The notes beneath the pieces are model-generated. The model searched no databases. It was given only the letters and a program-made list of their open reading frames with translations, and was not told the origin of the DNA. The translations under genes and the position numbers were made by a program. Shown one piece after another: positions 52,997 through 62,931 of a stretch of 64,000 nt of DNA (position 1 is its first letter; the number at the start of each line of letters is the position of its first letter). The DNA is from Tenuifilum thalassicum (lineage in GTDB: Bacteria; Bacteroidota; Bacteroidia; Bacteroidales; Tenuifilaceae): positions 124,001-188,000 of the forward strand of contig NZ_CP041345.1 in assembly GCF_013265555.1 (NCBI RefSeq). Direction: 5' to 3'.

Positions 52997-55338
52997 TAAA
53001 TTTCAATCTCGTTTATTTCGTAATTTGTATTTTGATCCTCACAATCGAGGTTTATGTGTCCGCCAATAATCGGTCTCTGCCAATCGTCGTCTGGTGATAC
53101 GTTTAACGTAGAATCTGCATAAACCTTTTTCATAAAAAGGGCAAAGATAGGTAGGGCCATGTTAGCACCTTGTCCAAGCGATATCCTCTCAAAATGAACC
53201 GATCTGTCTTCGGCGCCCGTCCAAACTCCAGCAACAAGGTTAGGTGTTATTCCCATAAACCAACCATCGGAATGATTTTGTGTAGTTCCTGTTTTGCCTC
53301 CAATATGTCCTGGAAGGTTATACTTGTAACGAAGACGAATACCAGTTCCCTGATTGACCACCCCTTCTAAAAGGTTTATCATTAAGAAGGCGGTTTGCTC
53401 GCTAATGACCTCTTGCTTTTTTGTGTTAAATGATGAAAGGACATTCCCATTCTTATCCTCAATCCTAGTAACAAATATGGGTTCTACTCGAATGCCCTTA
53501 TTTACAAAAGTGCTGTAAGCAGCAACCATCTCATAAAGGCTAAATTCAAATGTACCTAAGAAAATGGAGGGAACGGGTTCAATATGGCTTCTAATCCCAA
53601 GCTGTTTTATCATTTCAACAACTGCTTCGGGTGAAAATTGTTTCATTATCCATGCCGATATGTTGTTTACTGAGTTGGCCAACCCCCATTTTAAAGTTAC
53701 CATTTGGCCATCGTACTTTGATCTACCAGAGTTCCTAGGCGACCAAATGGTATCGCCCACAACAAATGTTTGGTTAACGTTTGGAACCTTTGTGCATGGC
53801 GAGTAGCCCTCTTGCATGGCAAGGGTGTACAGAAAAGGTTTAATGGTTGAACCAACCTGACGTTTACCTTGTCGAACCATATCATATTTAAAGTACCTGA
53901 AATCTGGTCCTCCAATATAGGCTCTAATGTTTCCATTGTGTGGATCCATTGCCATAAAGCTAGACCTTAGAATCTTTTTATAATACTTGATAGAATCAAG
54001 GGGTGACATTATGGTGTCTTTATCACCACTCCATGAGAAGACCCGCATGGGAATCTTCTGGTTAAAATTTTCAATTATGCTATCGCGCGATGCCCCTGCT
54101 GCAACAAGTCCTCTATATCTTTGAGTTTGCCTCATGGCCGAATAAAGGATATGTTTGACCTGTTCTGTGGTTATATCATAAAATATTCTATTTCCTCTGT
54201 TCTTAATTTCATTGTCTAAGGCGGGTTGTAAGTCATTTTTAAGGTGAGATCTTAAGGCCTCTTCAGCATACCGTTGCATCCGAGAGTTAATGGTAGTATA
54301 AATTTTTAAACCATCGGTATATATATTATAAGGTGTACCATCGGGTTTTTTATTTTTATTACACCATCCATACAGAGGATTTGTTTCCCACAACAAGGAA
54401 TCCTCTTTGTAAAGTTCATGAGAGTAATATCTTTTAGGATTTGGCTCTTTGGCGGTCATAAAAAGCCGCAGCATTTCTCTGAAATAGGTAGCAATCCCTC
54501 GGTTATGAGTTTGTAACTTGTATTTTAGTTGGATTGGGATACTTGATAATGAATCAAATTCTTGTTTAGAGATATACCCGTATCGGTACATCTGGCCAAG
54601 AACAATATTCCGCCTTGCCAAGGACTTCTCAGGATTTAGTATCGGACTATATCTGGTTGGTGCATTTACAATTCCTACAAGAAGTGCAGCTTGTTCAATT
54701 TTAAGAGAATCAGGTGTGGTATCAAAAAAGGTTTTAGCAGCAGCCTTAATACCAAAAGCATTACTCCCAAATTCCACAACATTAAGATACATGGCTGCTA
54801 TTTCTTCTTTAGTATAGTTTCTTTCAAGTTTTACAGCAGTTATCCATTCCTTGAATTTTGTTAAAACCAACTTTAGTGTTCTAACTATTTTGTTTTCCTG
54901 CCCATTTATGTTTCTCGGGAAAAGATTCTTTGCAAGCTGTTGTGTTATGGTACTACCGCCTCCAGCCGAACGGTTACCAATTAAAACGGTTTTAACAATA
55001 ACCCTACCTAATCCTCTAAAATCTATTCCACTATGTTTATGAAAACGAGCATCCTCTGTTGCTATTAAGGCATTTATTACATTTGGTGAAATTTCATGGT
55101 AGTCAACAAAACTTCTGTACTCTTTATAAATATTTCCTAAAACGACATTGTCTTCTGAAATAACTTCAGAGGCAATATTACTTTTAGGATTCTCAAGCTG
55201 TTTGAATGTTGGCATTGGGCCAAAAAATTCAAATGCTATTAAGGTAAATAGCGTAGCAGTTAAGAGTATACCAAAAGTAAAAATACCCCAAAACCAGAAT
55301 TTAAACTTGCGTATGATCGTAGGATCGTTTAGTTTCAT
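52993..55338 (-). CDS. Penicillin-binding protein 1A-type bifunctional peptidoglycan synthase
   Basis: 781 residues: transmembrane helix (about 14-36), GT51 glycosyltransferase domain (about 65-240; ATEDARFHKHSGIDFRGL with the catalytic Glu, RSAGGGSTITQQLAKNL), a linker, and the transpeptidase domain with Ser497-Thr-Ile-Lys500 and the KTG motif at 682-684 (GKTGTTQNHSDGWFMG). It polymerises lipid II and cross-links peptides. Divergent from topA; its stop interlocks with the ABC ATPase stop. Confidence 0.94.
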   Translation of the reverse strand: MKLNDPTIIRKFKFWFWGIFTFGILLTATLFTLIAFEFFGPMPTFKQLENPKSNIASEVISEDNVVLGNIYKEYRSFVDYHEISPNVINALIATEDARFHKHSGIDFRGLGRVIVKTVLIGNRSAGGGSTITQQLAKNLFPRNINGQENKIVRTLKLVLTKFKEWITAVKLERNYTKEEIAAMYLNVVEFGSNAFGIKAAAKTFFDTTPDSLKIEQAALLVGIVNAPTRYSPILNPEKSLARRNIVLGQMYRYGYISKQEFDSLSSIPIQLKYKLQTHNRGIATYFREMLRLFMTAKEPNPKRYYSHELYKEDSLLWETNPLYGWCNKNKKPDGTPYNIYTDGLKIYTTINSRMQRYAEEALRSHLKNDLQPALDNEIKNRGNRIFYDITTEQVKHILYSAMRQTQRYRGLVAAGASRDSIIENFNQKIPMRVFSWSGDKDTIMSPLDSIKYYKKILRSSFMAMDPHNGNIRAYIGGPDFRYFKYDMVRQGKRQVGSTIKPFLYTLAMQEGYSPCTKVPNVNQTFVVGDTIWSPRNSGRSKYDGQMVTLKWGLANSVNNISAWIMKQFSPEAVVEMIKQLGIRSHIEPVPSIFLGTFEFSLYEMVAAYSTFVNKGIRVEPIFVTRIEDKNGNVLSSFNTKKQEVISEQTAFLMINLLEGVVNQGTGIRLRYKYNLPGHIGGKTGTTQNHSDGWFMGITPNLVAGVWTGAEDRSVHFERISLGQGANMALPIFALFMKKVYADSTLNVSPDDDWQRPIIGGHINLDCEDQNTNYEINEIEIY

Positions 55339-55491
55339 TGTATTAAGTTTTTATTCAGCACAATTAAGCTGTAAATTTAAAATAATTAATGATTGATATT
55401 AAAATTTTCGTATCCATTAATTAAGTGAAATAAAATGAAACAGCCACAAAAACAGGTGTTTACAAGTATTTTAATTGGCAAATCTTTAACA

Positions 55492-55499
55492 TAATTTTG
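55492..55499 (+). promoter_or_regulatory. Putative topA -7 box (TAATTTTG)
   Basis: TAATTTTG matches TAnnTTTG and lies 48 bases ahead of the topA ATG, in the 209-base divergent region with the PBP1A gene. No clear TTTG upstream at the right spacing. Confidence 0.45.
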
Positions 55500-55547
55500 T
55501 TCATACCATATCATTTTCTTTACTTTGTGGCAATTAAAAAGCACGAT

Positions 55548-57878
55548 ATGATTTCAAATCTCGTCATCGTTGAGTCGCCTGCTAAGGCAAAAACCATTGA
55601 GAAGTTTTTGGGTAAGGACTTTGTTGTAAAATCAAGTTTTGGACATATACGCGATTTATCCAAGAACAAGCTTGGAATTGATATATCAAAGAACTACAAA
55701 CCGCAATATGTAGTTAGCGATGATAAGAAGAAAGTTGTTGATGAGTTAAAAAAGGCAGCAAAAGAAGCAGAAACTGTTTGGCTGGCATCTGATGAAGACC
55801 GCGAAGGAGAAGCCATTGCTTGGCACTTGGCACAGGTGTTAAAGCTTGACCCTAAAAAAACTAAAAGAATAGTTTTTCATGAGATTACAAAAAGCGCTAT
55901 CGAAAATGCCATAAAAAATCCCCGAAACATTGATGAGAACTTGGTTAACTCGCAACAGGCTCGTAGGGTTCTTGATAGGTTGGTAGGGTTCGAAATTTCT
56001 CCTATTCTTTGGAAGAAAGTTAAGCCTTCTCTATCGGCTGGTAGGGTACAATCGGTAGCCTTACGACTTATTGTTGAGCGGGAACGAGAAATCATCAATT
56101 TTAAAGCGAAATCTTTTTTTAAGGTTTTTGCAGAATTTGACGGAGAAATTCCCTTTAAAGCTGAACTTTCAGAAAAGCTTACCTCGCTTGATGAGGTAAA
56201 GAAATTTCTTGCACATTGCAAGGATGCAACTCTAACTGTTGACGATATAACTAAGAAACCAGCTAAAAAATCACCTCCTGCACCATTTACAACTTCTACT
56301 CTGCAGCAAGAGGCTAGCCGAAAGTTTGGCTTTTCGGTTTCTCAAACCATGAGGTTGGCTCAAAAGCTTTATGAAGCTGGATATATCACCTATATGCGAA
56401 CCGACTCTGTTAACCTTTCCGACTTTGCCCTTAACGCTGCAAAAGATATTATTAGTAAGGAATTTGGTGAGAAATACAGCAAAACTCGTCGATTTAAAAC
56501 AAAAGCCAAGGGTGCGCAGGAAGCTCATGAGGCTATCCGACCAACTTACCTTGAAAAAGTAAAAGTACCAGGTACTGCTGCCGAACAAAAACTTTACGAC
56601 CTTATAAGAAAGAGAACCCTTGCATCGCAAATGAGCGATGCTTTGCTGGAACGTACAACAATTAAGATTAATATTTCGGGAGTTGAATACCAGTTTATTG
56701 CCTCAGGCGAGGTTATAAAATTTGATGGTTTCCTTAAAGCATACATTGAATCATCTGATGATGAATCCGACGAATCGGCAACAAAAGGTCTACTTCCATC
56801 CCTTAAATTAGGTGAAAAACTTAATCCTAAACAAATAGTTGCCAACGAACGGTTTACTCAGCGTCCACCACGTTATACTGAAGCCAGCCTTGTTAAAAAA
56901 CTCGAAGAACTCGGTATCGGGCGTCCATCAACATACGCCCCAACAATTTCTACAATTATATCAAGAGGGTATGTCCTTAAAGAAGATCGACCTGGAGTTG
57001 AACGGCATTACCAAAGCGTTGTTCTTAAGGATGGTAAGTTGAAGCAGAGTCAAAAGGTTGAAATAACTGGTGCTGAAAAATCAAAACTTTTCCCAAGCGA
57101 TATTGGCATTGTTGTTAACGATTTCTTAGTAAAATATTTTCCCGATATTGTCGATTACAACTTCACAGCATCTGTCGAAGAACGATTTGATAAGATTGCA
57201 GAGGGGAAGGTTGTGTGGACTAAAATGATAGATGAGTTCTACAAGCCCTTCCATAAAAATGTCGAAAAAACCGAAAAGGAATCAGATTATACGAAGGGTG
57301 AGCGAGAGTTAGGCGTTGATCCCGAAACAGGCAAAAAGGTTATTGTTAGAATAGGTAGGTATGGCCCAATTGTTCAGATTGGCGATAACGACCCTGAGAG
57401 CGGTGAAAAACCTAAATACGCCAGCTTGCTTAAAGGACAACTGATATCTACAATTACCTTAGAAGAGGCTTTAGAACTATTTAAATTACCAAGAAAATTA
57501 GGTGAATACGAAGGGAAAGAGGTGGTTGTGGCTATTGGCCGATTTGGCCCTTATGTCCGACACGATGGAAAATTCTATTCACTTAAAAAGGAGGATAATC
57601 CTCTTACAGTTGAGCTGAATAGAGCTATTGAAATAATTGAAGAGGGAAGGCTTAAGGAGAAACAAAAACATATTAAATCATTTGATGAAGATCCTGAATT
57701 AAAAATCCTAAATGGCCGATGGGGTCTATACATTTCAAAAAATAAGAAGAATTATAAAATCCCCAAAGGCACAAATGCTGAAGAACTAACCTATAGCGAT
57801 TGTCTTAAGATAATTGAGGATTCTGATAAGGGTAGCAAAACCACTAAGAAGAGTTCAACCAAAAGCAAAAAAAAGTAA
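55548..57878 (+). CDS. topA: DNA topoisomerase I
   Basis: 776 residues from ATG 55548 (MISNLVIVESPAKAKTIEKFLG); the longer frame from 55497 adds 17 residues with no family counterpart. The TOPRIM domain starts VIVESPAKAKT, with ASDEDREGEAIAWH; the catalytic Tyr282 is in ITYMRTDSVNLSD. The C-terminus has repeated GRYGPIVQIGDN, GRFGPYVRHDG and NGRWGLYISKNKK modules and a Lys/Ser tail rather than zinc fingers. It relaxes negative supercoils. The ureohydrolase-like gene follows after 8 bases, probably in the same operon. Confidence 0.96.
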   Translation: MISNLVIVESPAKAKTIEKFLGKDFVVKSSFGHIRDLSKNKLGIDISKNYKPQYVVSDDKKKVVDELKKAAKEAETVWLASDEDREGEAIAWHLAQVLKLDPKKTKRIVFHEITKSAIENAIKNPRNIDENLVNSQQARRVLDRLVGFEISPILWKKVKPSLSAGRVQSVALRLIVEREREIINFKAKSFFKVFAEFDGEIPFKAELSEKLTSLDEVKKFLAHCKDATLTVDDITKKPAKKSPPAPFTTSTLQQEASRKFGFSVSQTMRLAQKLYEAGYITYMRTDSVNLSDFALNAAKDIISKEFGEKYSKTRRFKTKAKGAQEAHEAIRPTYLEKVKVPGTAAEQKLYDLIRKRTLASQMSDALLERTTIKINISGVEYQFIASGEVIKFDGFLKAYIESSDDESDESATKGLLPSLKLGEKLNPKQIVANERFTQRPPRYTEASLVKKLEELGIGRPSTYAPTISTIISRGYVLKEDRPGVERHYQSVVLKDGKLKQSQKVEITGAEKSKLFPSDIGIVVNDFLVKYFPDIVDYNFTASVEERFDKIAEGKVVWTKMIDEFYKPFHKNVEKTEKESDYTKGERELGVDPETGKKVIVRIGRYGPIVQIGDNDPESGEKPKYASLLKGQLISTITLEEALELFKLPRKLGEYEGKEVVVAIGRFGPYVRHDGKFYSLKKEDNPLTVELNRAIEIIEEGRLKEKQKHIKSFDEDPELKILNGRWGLYISKNKKNYKIPKGTNAEELTYSDCLKIIEDSDKGSKTTKKSSTKSKKK

Positions 57879-57886
57879 AGTAATTC

Positions 57887-59050
57887 ATGCTGGGAAAAGA
57901 ATTGGTTGATTATTTAGTCCCTGCCGATGTTGTTGGCAGGTATTCTTTTAATGAAAAAAAACATTGTCTTGGCGGGCAGGTTTATAAACTTCATGCTTCC
58001 AGTCATATAAACATTGAATCTGACGATATAGTTGTTGTTGGTGTACAATCGGCTAATTCTATTCAGAACCCAAACATGATAAGGGAGATGCTTTGGGGTT
58101 TATCAGCAATACCATATAGCAGGGGAAAAATAATCGATGCAGGTAACATTTCTGCAAATCTCTCTATTGCAAACCAGCTAAATGCAATTAAGCATATTTC
58201 ATCTACATTAGCAGAAGGGAAGGTAAACCTTTTGCTTATAGGTGGAGGGCAGGAATTTATTGTTGAGGTTTACAATGCATGGAAACAACATGAGTCACTT
58301 TTAAGATTGGCAATAATTGACAGGAAAATCGATATAGACGATAACCCGGAGGATTTCCATGCAAACAACTTTGCTAACCTTTTAATTGACGAGCCTTACG
58401 AACAGCTTATTGATTTAAGTTTTCTGGGTATCCAGGGGTATTTTACATCAAGTCAGGCTATTAGGAGAGTCTTTGAATGTAAGCACGAAACTATTAGGCT
58501 GGGGAATTTACGTGGGAACCTTGCCGATGTCGAGCCCGTATTGTATGATTCTCATATTGTAAGTTTCGATTTTTCCGCAATTAGAGCCTGTGATGCACCT
58601 TCTGCAGAATGTCCAACCCCCAATGGTTTATATGCCGAGGAAGCTTGCATTCTTGCACGATATGCCGGAGTCGGTCAGAATAATCACTTTTTTGGATTAA
58701 GCGGGTTTAATGCAAAATCTACTATTGATGAGCTTACAGCCATGCTTGCTGCTCAAGTTTTATGGCACTACATTGAGGGCGTTTCGCATCGGAAAATATT
58801 AGATCCACGCAAAAACCTCCCTTATAATAAGAAGTACGTGGTTAGCACCGACATTGAAAATGTTGACCTGACATTTTACAAGAATGAGTTGGAAAATAAG
58901 TGGTGGTTTGAGGTACCAGTTGCAAATAAGGGAAAAGTTTTACGTGATAAAATATTGGTAAGGTGCTCTCCTTCCGATTACATAAGTGCAAGCCATAAAG
59001 ATATCCCAGATAAATGGTTACGATGGTATAAAAAGGCACAAACCATTTAG
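57887..59050 (+). CDS. Ureohydrolase (arginase/formimidoylglutamase)-like protein with degenerate metal site
   Basis: 387 residues. The overall pattern follows the ureohydrolase fold, but the manganese ligands are changed: GGxH is GGGQ (119-122, Gln122 for His), DxHxD is DRKID (145-149, Lys147 for His) and SxDxDxxDP is SFDFSAIRACDAP (Asp228 and Asp236, with Ser230 for the second Asp). It therefore probably lacks arginase-type activity. It sits 8 bases after topA and upstream of the type IX secretion genes. I recall similar proteins next to gld genes in other Bacteroidota, but cannot check that here. Confidence 0.65.
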   Translation: MLGKELVDYLVPADVVGRYSFNEKKHCLGGQVYKLHASSHINIESDDIVVVGVQSANSIQNPNMIREMLWGLSAIPYSRGKIIDAGNISANLSIANQLNAIKHISSTLAEGKVNLLLIGGGQEFIVEVYNAWKQHESLLRLAIIDRKIDIDDNPEDFHANNFANLLIDEPYEQLIDLSFLGIQGYFTSSQAIRRVFECKHETIRLGNLRGNLADVEPVLYDSHIVSFDFSAIRACDAPSAECPTPNGLYAEEACILARYAGVGQNNHFFGLSGFNAKSTIDELTAMLAAQVLWHYIEGVSHRKILDPRKNLPYNKKYVVSTDIENVDLTFYKNELENKWWFEVPVANKGKVLRDKILVRCSPSDYISASHKDIPDKWLRWYKKAQTI

Positions 59051-59165
59051 AATCTACCTTTATCAAACCATATTGATGCTTCAATTATGAAAGGCTGATT
59101 TTCAAAAAAAATCGTGAATAATAGTAACTCTAGACCTAATAAGAATGTATAAAGCATTACGCATC

Positions 59166-59194
59166 TTTGTTAACATATTTTGTTAATAAATTTG
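59166..59194 (+). promoter_or_regulatory. Putative promoter of the type IX secretion cluster (TTTG-N17-TAAATTTG)
   Basis: TTTG at 59166-59169 and TAAATTTG at 59187-59194 are separated by 17 bases, close to the family spacing, in the 215-base gap ahead of the PorP/SprF gene. It gives a leader of about 65 bases. Nothing else is seen in this gap. Confidence 0.5.
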
Positions 59195-59265
59195 TACGGT
59201 TATAAAATTTTTACTTACTTTACTTTTTAGTTGTATGGATAAATAAAACCATTTGTTTGCTTTCA

Positions 59266-60219
59266 ATGCGAAGAGTTACTGTAAATAAAATATCGTTTTT
59301 TTTGCTAATGCTCATACTGCCAGTCTTGTCTGTTTTTTCACAGCAGGATCCACAGTTTAATCAAATCCTTTTTAACCCCTTAAGCATAAACCCAGGTTTT
59401 GCAGGAAGCCAAAAAAACATGATTGGGGTTGGTGCAATAAATCGTATTCAGTGGTCTGGTTTTGGTGAGGGAGCCCCTTTAACCACTAATTTAGGAATAA
59501 ATGCACCTATCGCACCCTTTGGGTTTAAAAGTGGAGTTGGTTTGAGTATCTTAAACGATCGGTTTGGATTTAATAGTGATATTGGTTTAAATCTTTCATA
59601 TGCCGCAAGGTTTAATATCAAAAAGGTTGACGGTAATCTAGGGGTTGGTGTTGGCGTAGGATTTATTAACAACTCTATAAACCCAACATGGAACTATCCT
59701 GCAGGAGGTACCGATGATGCAATCCCAGATCAGAAAGAAAGTTCTATTAATCTTGACTTAAGCGCTGGATTATTTTACAATACCGATTACATGTTTTTTG
59801 GCGTTTCGGCATTACACATAAACGAAACCAAAATGAATAAAGCGCCTCTCTCTGCACGATATACAAGGCAGTTCTATTTGACTGGGGGCTATATTATTGA
59901 TTTTGCAGGGAACAATTGGCAATATGAACCATCCGTTCTTATTCATACCGATTTGAAAATGAATAAACTTGCAATAAATTCTATTGTACGATACAATAAA
60001 AAGTTTTGGGGGGGCGTTTCTTATCGTGTAGCTGAAGCTTTAACTGCGATGGTGGGCTTTGAACTATTTAACGGAGTTAAAATTGGCTATGCTTATGAGT
60101 TCAGTTTAACCAAAATAAGCAAGTATAACGACGGATCACATGAGTTTTATGTGGGGTACAATTTCCAGCTCAAAAAGGAAAAACCACCACAACAGTATAA
60201 AAGTTTGCGATTTTTATAG
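59266..60219 (+). CDS. PorP/SprF family type IX secretion membrane protein
   Basis: 317 residues from ATG 59266 (MRRVTVNKISFFLLM); the TTG at 59257 adds three residues only. Signal peptide to about residue 26 (VFSQQ), then the family start QDPQFNQILFNPLSINPGFAGSQKNMIGVGAINRIQWSGFGEGAP. The rest forms a membrane barrel (repeated strands such as FGVGLSIL and GLNLSYAARF) and ends with a basic segment. PorP-type proteins help anchor the T9SS and modular cargo attachment at the outer membrane. The porK-type gene follows. Confidence 0.9.
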   Translation: MRRVTVNKISFFLLMLILPVLSVFSQQDPQFNQILFNPLSINPGFAGSQKNMIGVGAINRIQWSGFGEGAPLTTNLGINAPIAPFGFKSGVGLSILNDRFGFNSDIGLNLSYAARFNIKKVDGNLGVGVGVGFINNSINPTWNYPAGGTDDAIPDQKESSINLDLSAGLFYNTDYMFFGVSALHINETKMNKAPLSARYTRQFYLTGGYIIDFAGNNWQYEPSVLIHTDLKMNKLAINSIVRYNKKFWGGVSYRVAEALTAMVGFELFNGVKIGYAYEFSLTKISKYNDGSHEFYVGYNFQLKKEKPPQQYKSLRFL

Positions 60220-60276
60220 ACTTTAATGACAATTGAACGAAAAAAATTACGTTATTTGCTTAATAAACGAAGCCTT

Positions 60277-61605
60277 ATGAAAAAAATTCTCTCCATAGGT
60301 GTTTTGGCATTCATCCTTTACGGATGTGGACCTGCGAATACAGGCGAGCTTACAGGAGTTCCAGGAAGAAACAGTTTTCAAGAACCAACACCCCTTGGTA
60401 TGGTGTTTATCCCTATGGGATCGTTCACATTGGGTAGCAACGACCAGGATGTAGCATGGTCAATTAATGCTCCAACAAAGACTGTTTCGGTTGAAGCTTT
60501 TTGGATGGATCAAACTGAAATCACCAATAACCAGTATCGACAGTTTGTTTATTATGTACGAGACTCAATTGCTCGTCGTTTATTAGGAGAAATAAATGAA
60601 GACTTCCTTATTACTGAAGATTACTATGGTAATCCTCTTGATCCTCCCGTAATTAATTGGGAAACTCCAATCGACCTAGAGGATGAGGAGCAAAAGGAGG
60701 TTCTTAACAGCATGTATTATTCCAAAGACGATGAACTATTTGGAAGAAAAGAAATCGATACTCGAAAGCTTTTCTATGAGTATTATTGGATTGACATAAA
60801 GCAAGCAGCCTTAAAACGCAATCGTTATAACTATGAAACCCTGAGCTACGATCAGGGTGAGGTTATTAACAGCCTAGGAGAGAGGGTAAAAGTTGATAAT
60901 CGTCAGAGTTTTATAATGCGTGATAAGGTTAACGTTTATCCCGATACCCTTTGTTGGGTTTCAGACTTTACCTATGCTTTTAACGAACCTTATACCAATA
61001 GCTATTTCTGGCACCCAGCCTTTGATAACTACCCTGTGGTTGGGGTAACCTGGAAACAAGCTACTGCCTTTTGTATTTGGCGAACACAACTACTTAATAA
61101 GTATTTAAAGGCTGAAGGACTGTCTGTTCAAGATTTTCGCCTACCTACAGAGGCCGAGTGGGAATATGCAGCACGCGGCGATTTAAATCACAGCATGTAT
61201 CCATGGGGTGGCCCATATACACGTAATATTGAAGGGTGCTTCCTTGCTAACTTTAAGCCTTTACGTGGAAACTATGTTGATGATGGTGGCCTTATCCCTA
61301 TCCCTGTTGGAACCTACGAACCTAATGACTATGGCCTATACGATATGGCAGGAAATGTTGCAGAATGGACTGCAAATGCCTATGATGAGAGCGCCTATTC
61401 GTTTGTTCATGATATGAACCCCGATTATAAGTATAATGCTAAGCCATCCGACTTACCAGCTTTGAAAAGAAAAGTTGTTAGAGGAGGTTCTTGGAAAGAT
61501 ATTAGCTACTTCTTGCAAGTAGGAACTCGTACATACGAATATCAAGATTCAGCAAAATCGTACATTGGTTTCCGTTGTGTACGTTCCTATTTAGGTGCTA
61601 AATAG
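60277..61605 (+). CDS. gldK: Gliding/type IX secretion lipoprotein GldK (PorK)
   Basis: 442 residues from ATG 60277 (MKKILSIGVLAFILYGCGPA), which gives a lipobox with Cys17; the longer frame from 60226 is unlikely. The body is a formylglycine-generating-enzyme (SUMF1)-like fold: GMVFIPMGSFTLGSND, DQTEITNNQYRQFVYYV, FRLPTEAEWEYAARG, GNVAEWTANAYD and VVRGGSWKD. PorK/GldK forms the periplasmic ring of the type IX secretion system with PorN and binds peptidoglycan-side partners. Next gene is gldL. Confidence 0.92.
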   Translation: MKKILSIGVLAFILYGCGPANTGELTGVPGRNSFQEPTPLGMVFIPMGSFTLGSNDQDVAWSINAPTKTVSVEAFWMDQTEITNNQYRQFVYYVRDSIARRLLGEINEDFLITEDYYGNPLDPPVINWETPIDLEDEEQKEVLNSMYYSKDDELFGRKEIDTRKLFYEYYWIDIKQAALKRNRYNYETLSYDQGEVINSLGERVKVDNRQSFIMRDKVNVYPDTLCWVSDFTYAFNEPYTNSYFWHPAFDNYPVVGVTWKQATAFCIWRTQLLNKYLKAEGLSVQDFRLPTEAEWEYAARGDLNHSMYPWGGPYTRNIEGCFLANFKPLRGNYVDDGGLIPIPVGTYEPNDYGLYDMAGNVAEWTANAYDESAYSFVHDMNPDYKYNAKPSDLPALKRKVVRGGSWKDISYFLQVGTRTYEYQDSAKSYIGFRCVRSYLGAK

Positions 61606-61643
61606 TACAATGCTAAGTAAATTAATTTGAAAACATTACTGTT

Positions 61644-62909
61644 ATGAAGATTAATATAGAAGAAATTGTAACCTCCAAAAAGTGGAAAAACTTCATGAAG
61701 TACCTGTATGGTTGGGGTGCTTCTATAGTTATACTTGGTGCTCTTTTTAAAATACTTCATCTTAAAGGTGCTGGCGAAATGTTATTTTTGGGGATGGGAA
61801 CCGAGGCGATTATCTTCTTCTTTTCTGCATTCGAACCCATTCACGAGGAGGTAGACTGGACTTTGGTTTATCCTGAACTTACTGGCATGTCCGATGAGGA
61901 AGAACTCTCAGGATATCGGCGTTCCAGAAACCAAGGTCTTTCTGCCGAAGATGTTCAACAAATTATAACTGGCGTTCTTGCAGCAATGCCTGCTGGAGGT
62001 GCCGTTACATCAACTCAGGCTACATCTCCTGCTCCTAAAAAGGAGGAACACGTTGCTGCTCCTTCACAACATATTCAAGGAGGCAGCATGCCTGGTGCAC
62101 TAATTTTTACCGAGAAGTTTAACAAGATGCTTGAAAATGCCGAAATTAGCCCTGCTTTATTTGATAAGGTAAGCGCAGGTCTTAATAAATTGGGCGATGC
62201 TTCAAGTAAAATTGCAGATATAACTAATTCAGCAGAGGTTGTAAAAACATTTAACGAAAAGTTAAAGAAAGCTTCGGAAAGCGTTGGCATCTTCACAGAG
62301 AACTACTCTCAGAGTGGACAAGCGCTAAATGAATCCATTAATATCCTTAACCAGAATATACAGCAAACTGCTGGGGTAATGTCTGAGAGTGGGAAAAATT
62401 TTATGGATGGAGTAAATAATTCTGTAAAAAATTTAGAGGCTGAACTTACAAATGCTGGACAAAAAGTTAGTGAACGAATTTTAAATTCAACCGATGAGGT
62501 TACTCAACACATAAAAACATCTGCTGATAGTTTAGCAGGTACCTATCAGCAAACTGCTGCCCAAGTTGCAAACACCTTCCAGCAAATTGCTGAAGCAATG
62601 AGTGCTAACGGTAACGTTATAACTCAAGGAAGTTCTGCATACAAAGAGCAACTTGAACGCCTCAATAAGAACATGGCTGCTTTGAATGCTGCACATGAAC
62701 TTCACCTCAATGAAACAAGTCAAAGGTTGAAAGAGGCTGAAAAGGTTTATAAAGGAGTAGATGGAATGGTTAAAAACCTAAATGCTACAATTGATGAAAC
62801 AGAAAAGTTCCGTCTATCAGTAGAAAAGTTAAATAACAATGTAGAAGCATTGAATAGTATTTATGGCAATATGTTGACTGCCATAAACGCTCTTTCAAAC
62901 GGAAAGTAG
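61644..62909 (+). CDS. gldL: Gliding/type IX secretion inner-membrane motor protein GldL (PorL), long form
   Basis: 421 residues, clearly longer than the ~215-310 residues I recall for GldL/PorL. The N-terminus has two membrane helices, WKNFMKYLYGWGASIVILGALFKILHLKGAGEMLFLGMGTEAIIFFFSAFEP, typical of GldL, the motor that with GldM turns proton flow into T9SS work. The rest (about 100-421) is a Ser/Gln/Asn-rich linker and a long coiled coil ending LNNNVEALNSIYGNMLTAINALSNGK. Thirty-eight bases separate it from gldK and 22 from gldM. Confidence 0.9.
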   Translation: MKINIEEIVTSKKWKNFMKYLYGWGASIVILGALFKILHLKGAGEMLFLGMGTEAIIFFFSAFEPIHEEVDWTLVYPELTGMSDEEELSGYRRSRNQGLSAEDVQQIITGVLAAMPAGGAVTSTQATSPAPKKEEHVAAPSQHIQGGSMPGALIFTEKFNKMLENAEISPALFDKVSAGLNKLGDASSKIADITNSAEVVKTFNEKLKKASESVGIFTENYSQSGQALNESINILNQNIQQTAGVMSESGKNFMDGVNNSVKNLEAELTNAGQKVSERILNSTDEVTQHIKTSADSLAGTYQQTAAQVANTFQQIAEAMSANGNVITQGSSAYKEQLERLNKNMAALNAAHELHLNETSQRLKEAEKVYKGVDGMVKNLNATIDETEKFRLSVEKLNNNVEALNSIYGNMLTAINALSNGK

Positions 62910-62931
62910 CATTAAATATAGTTAAATATTT

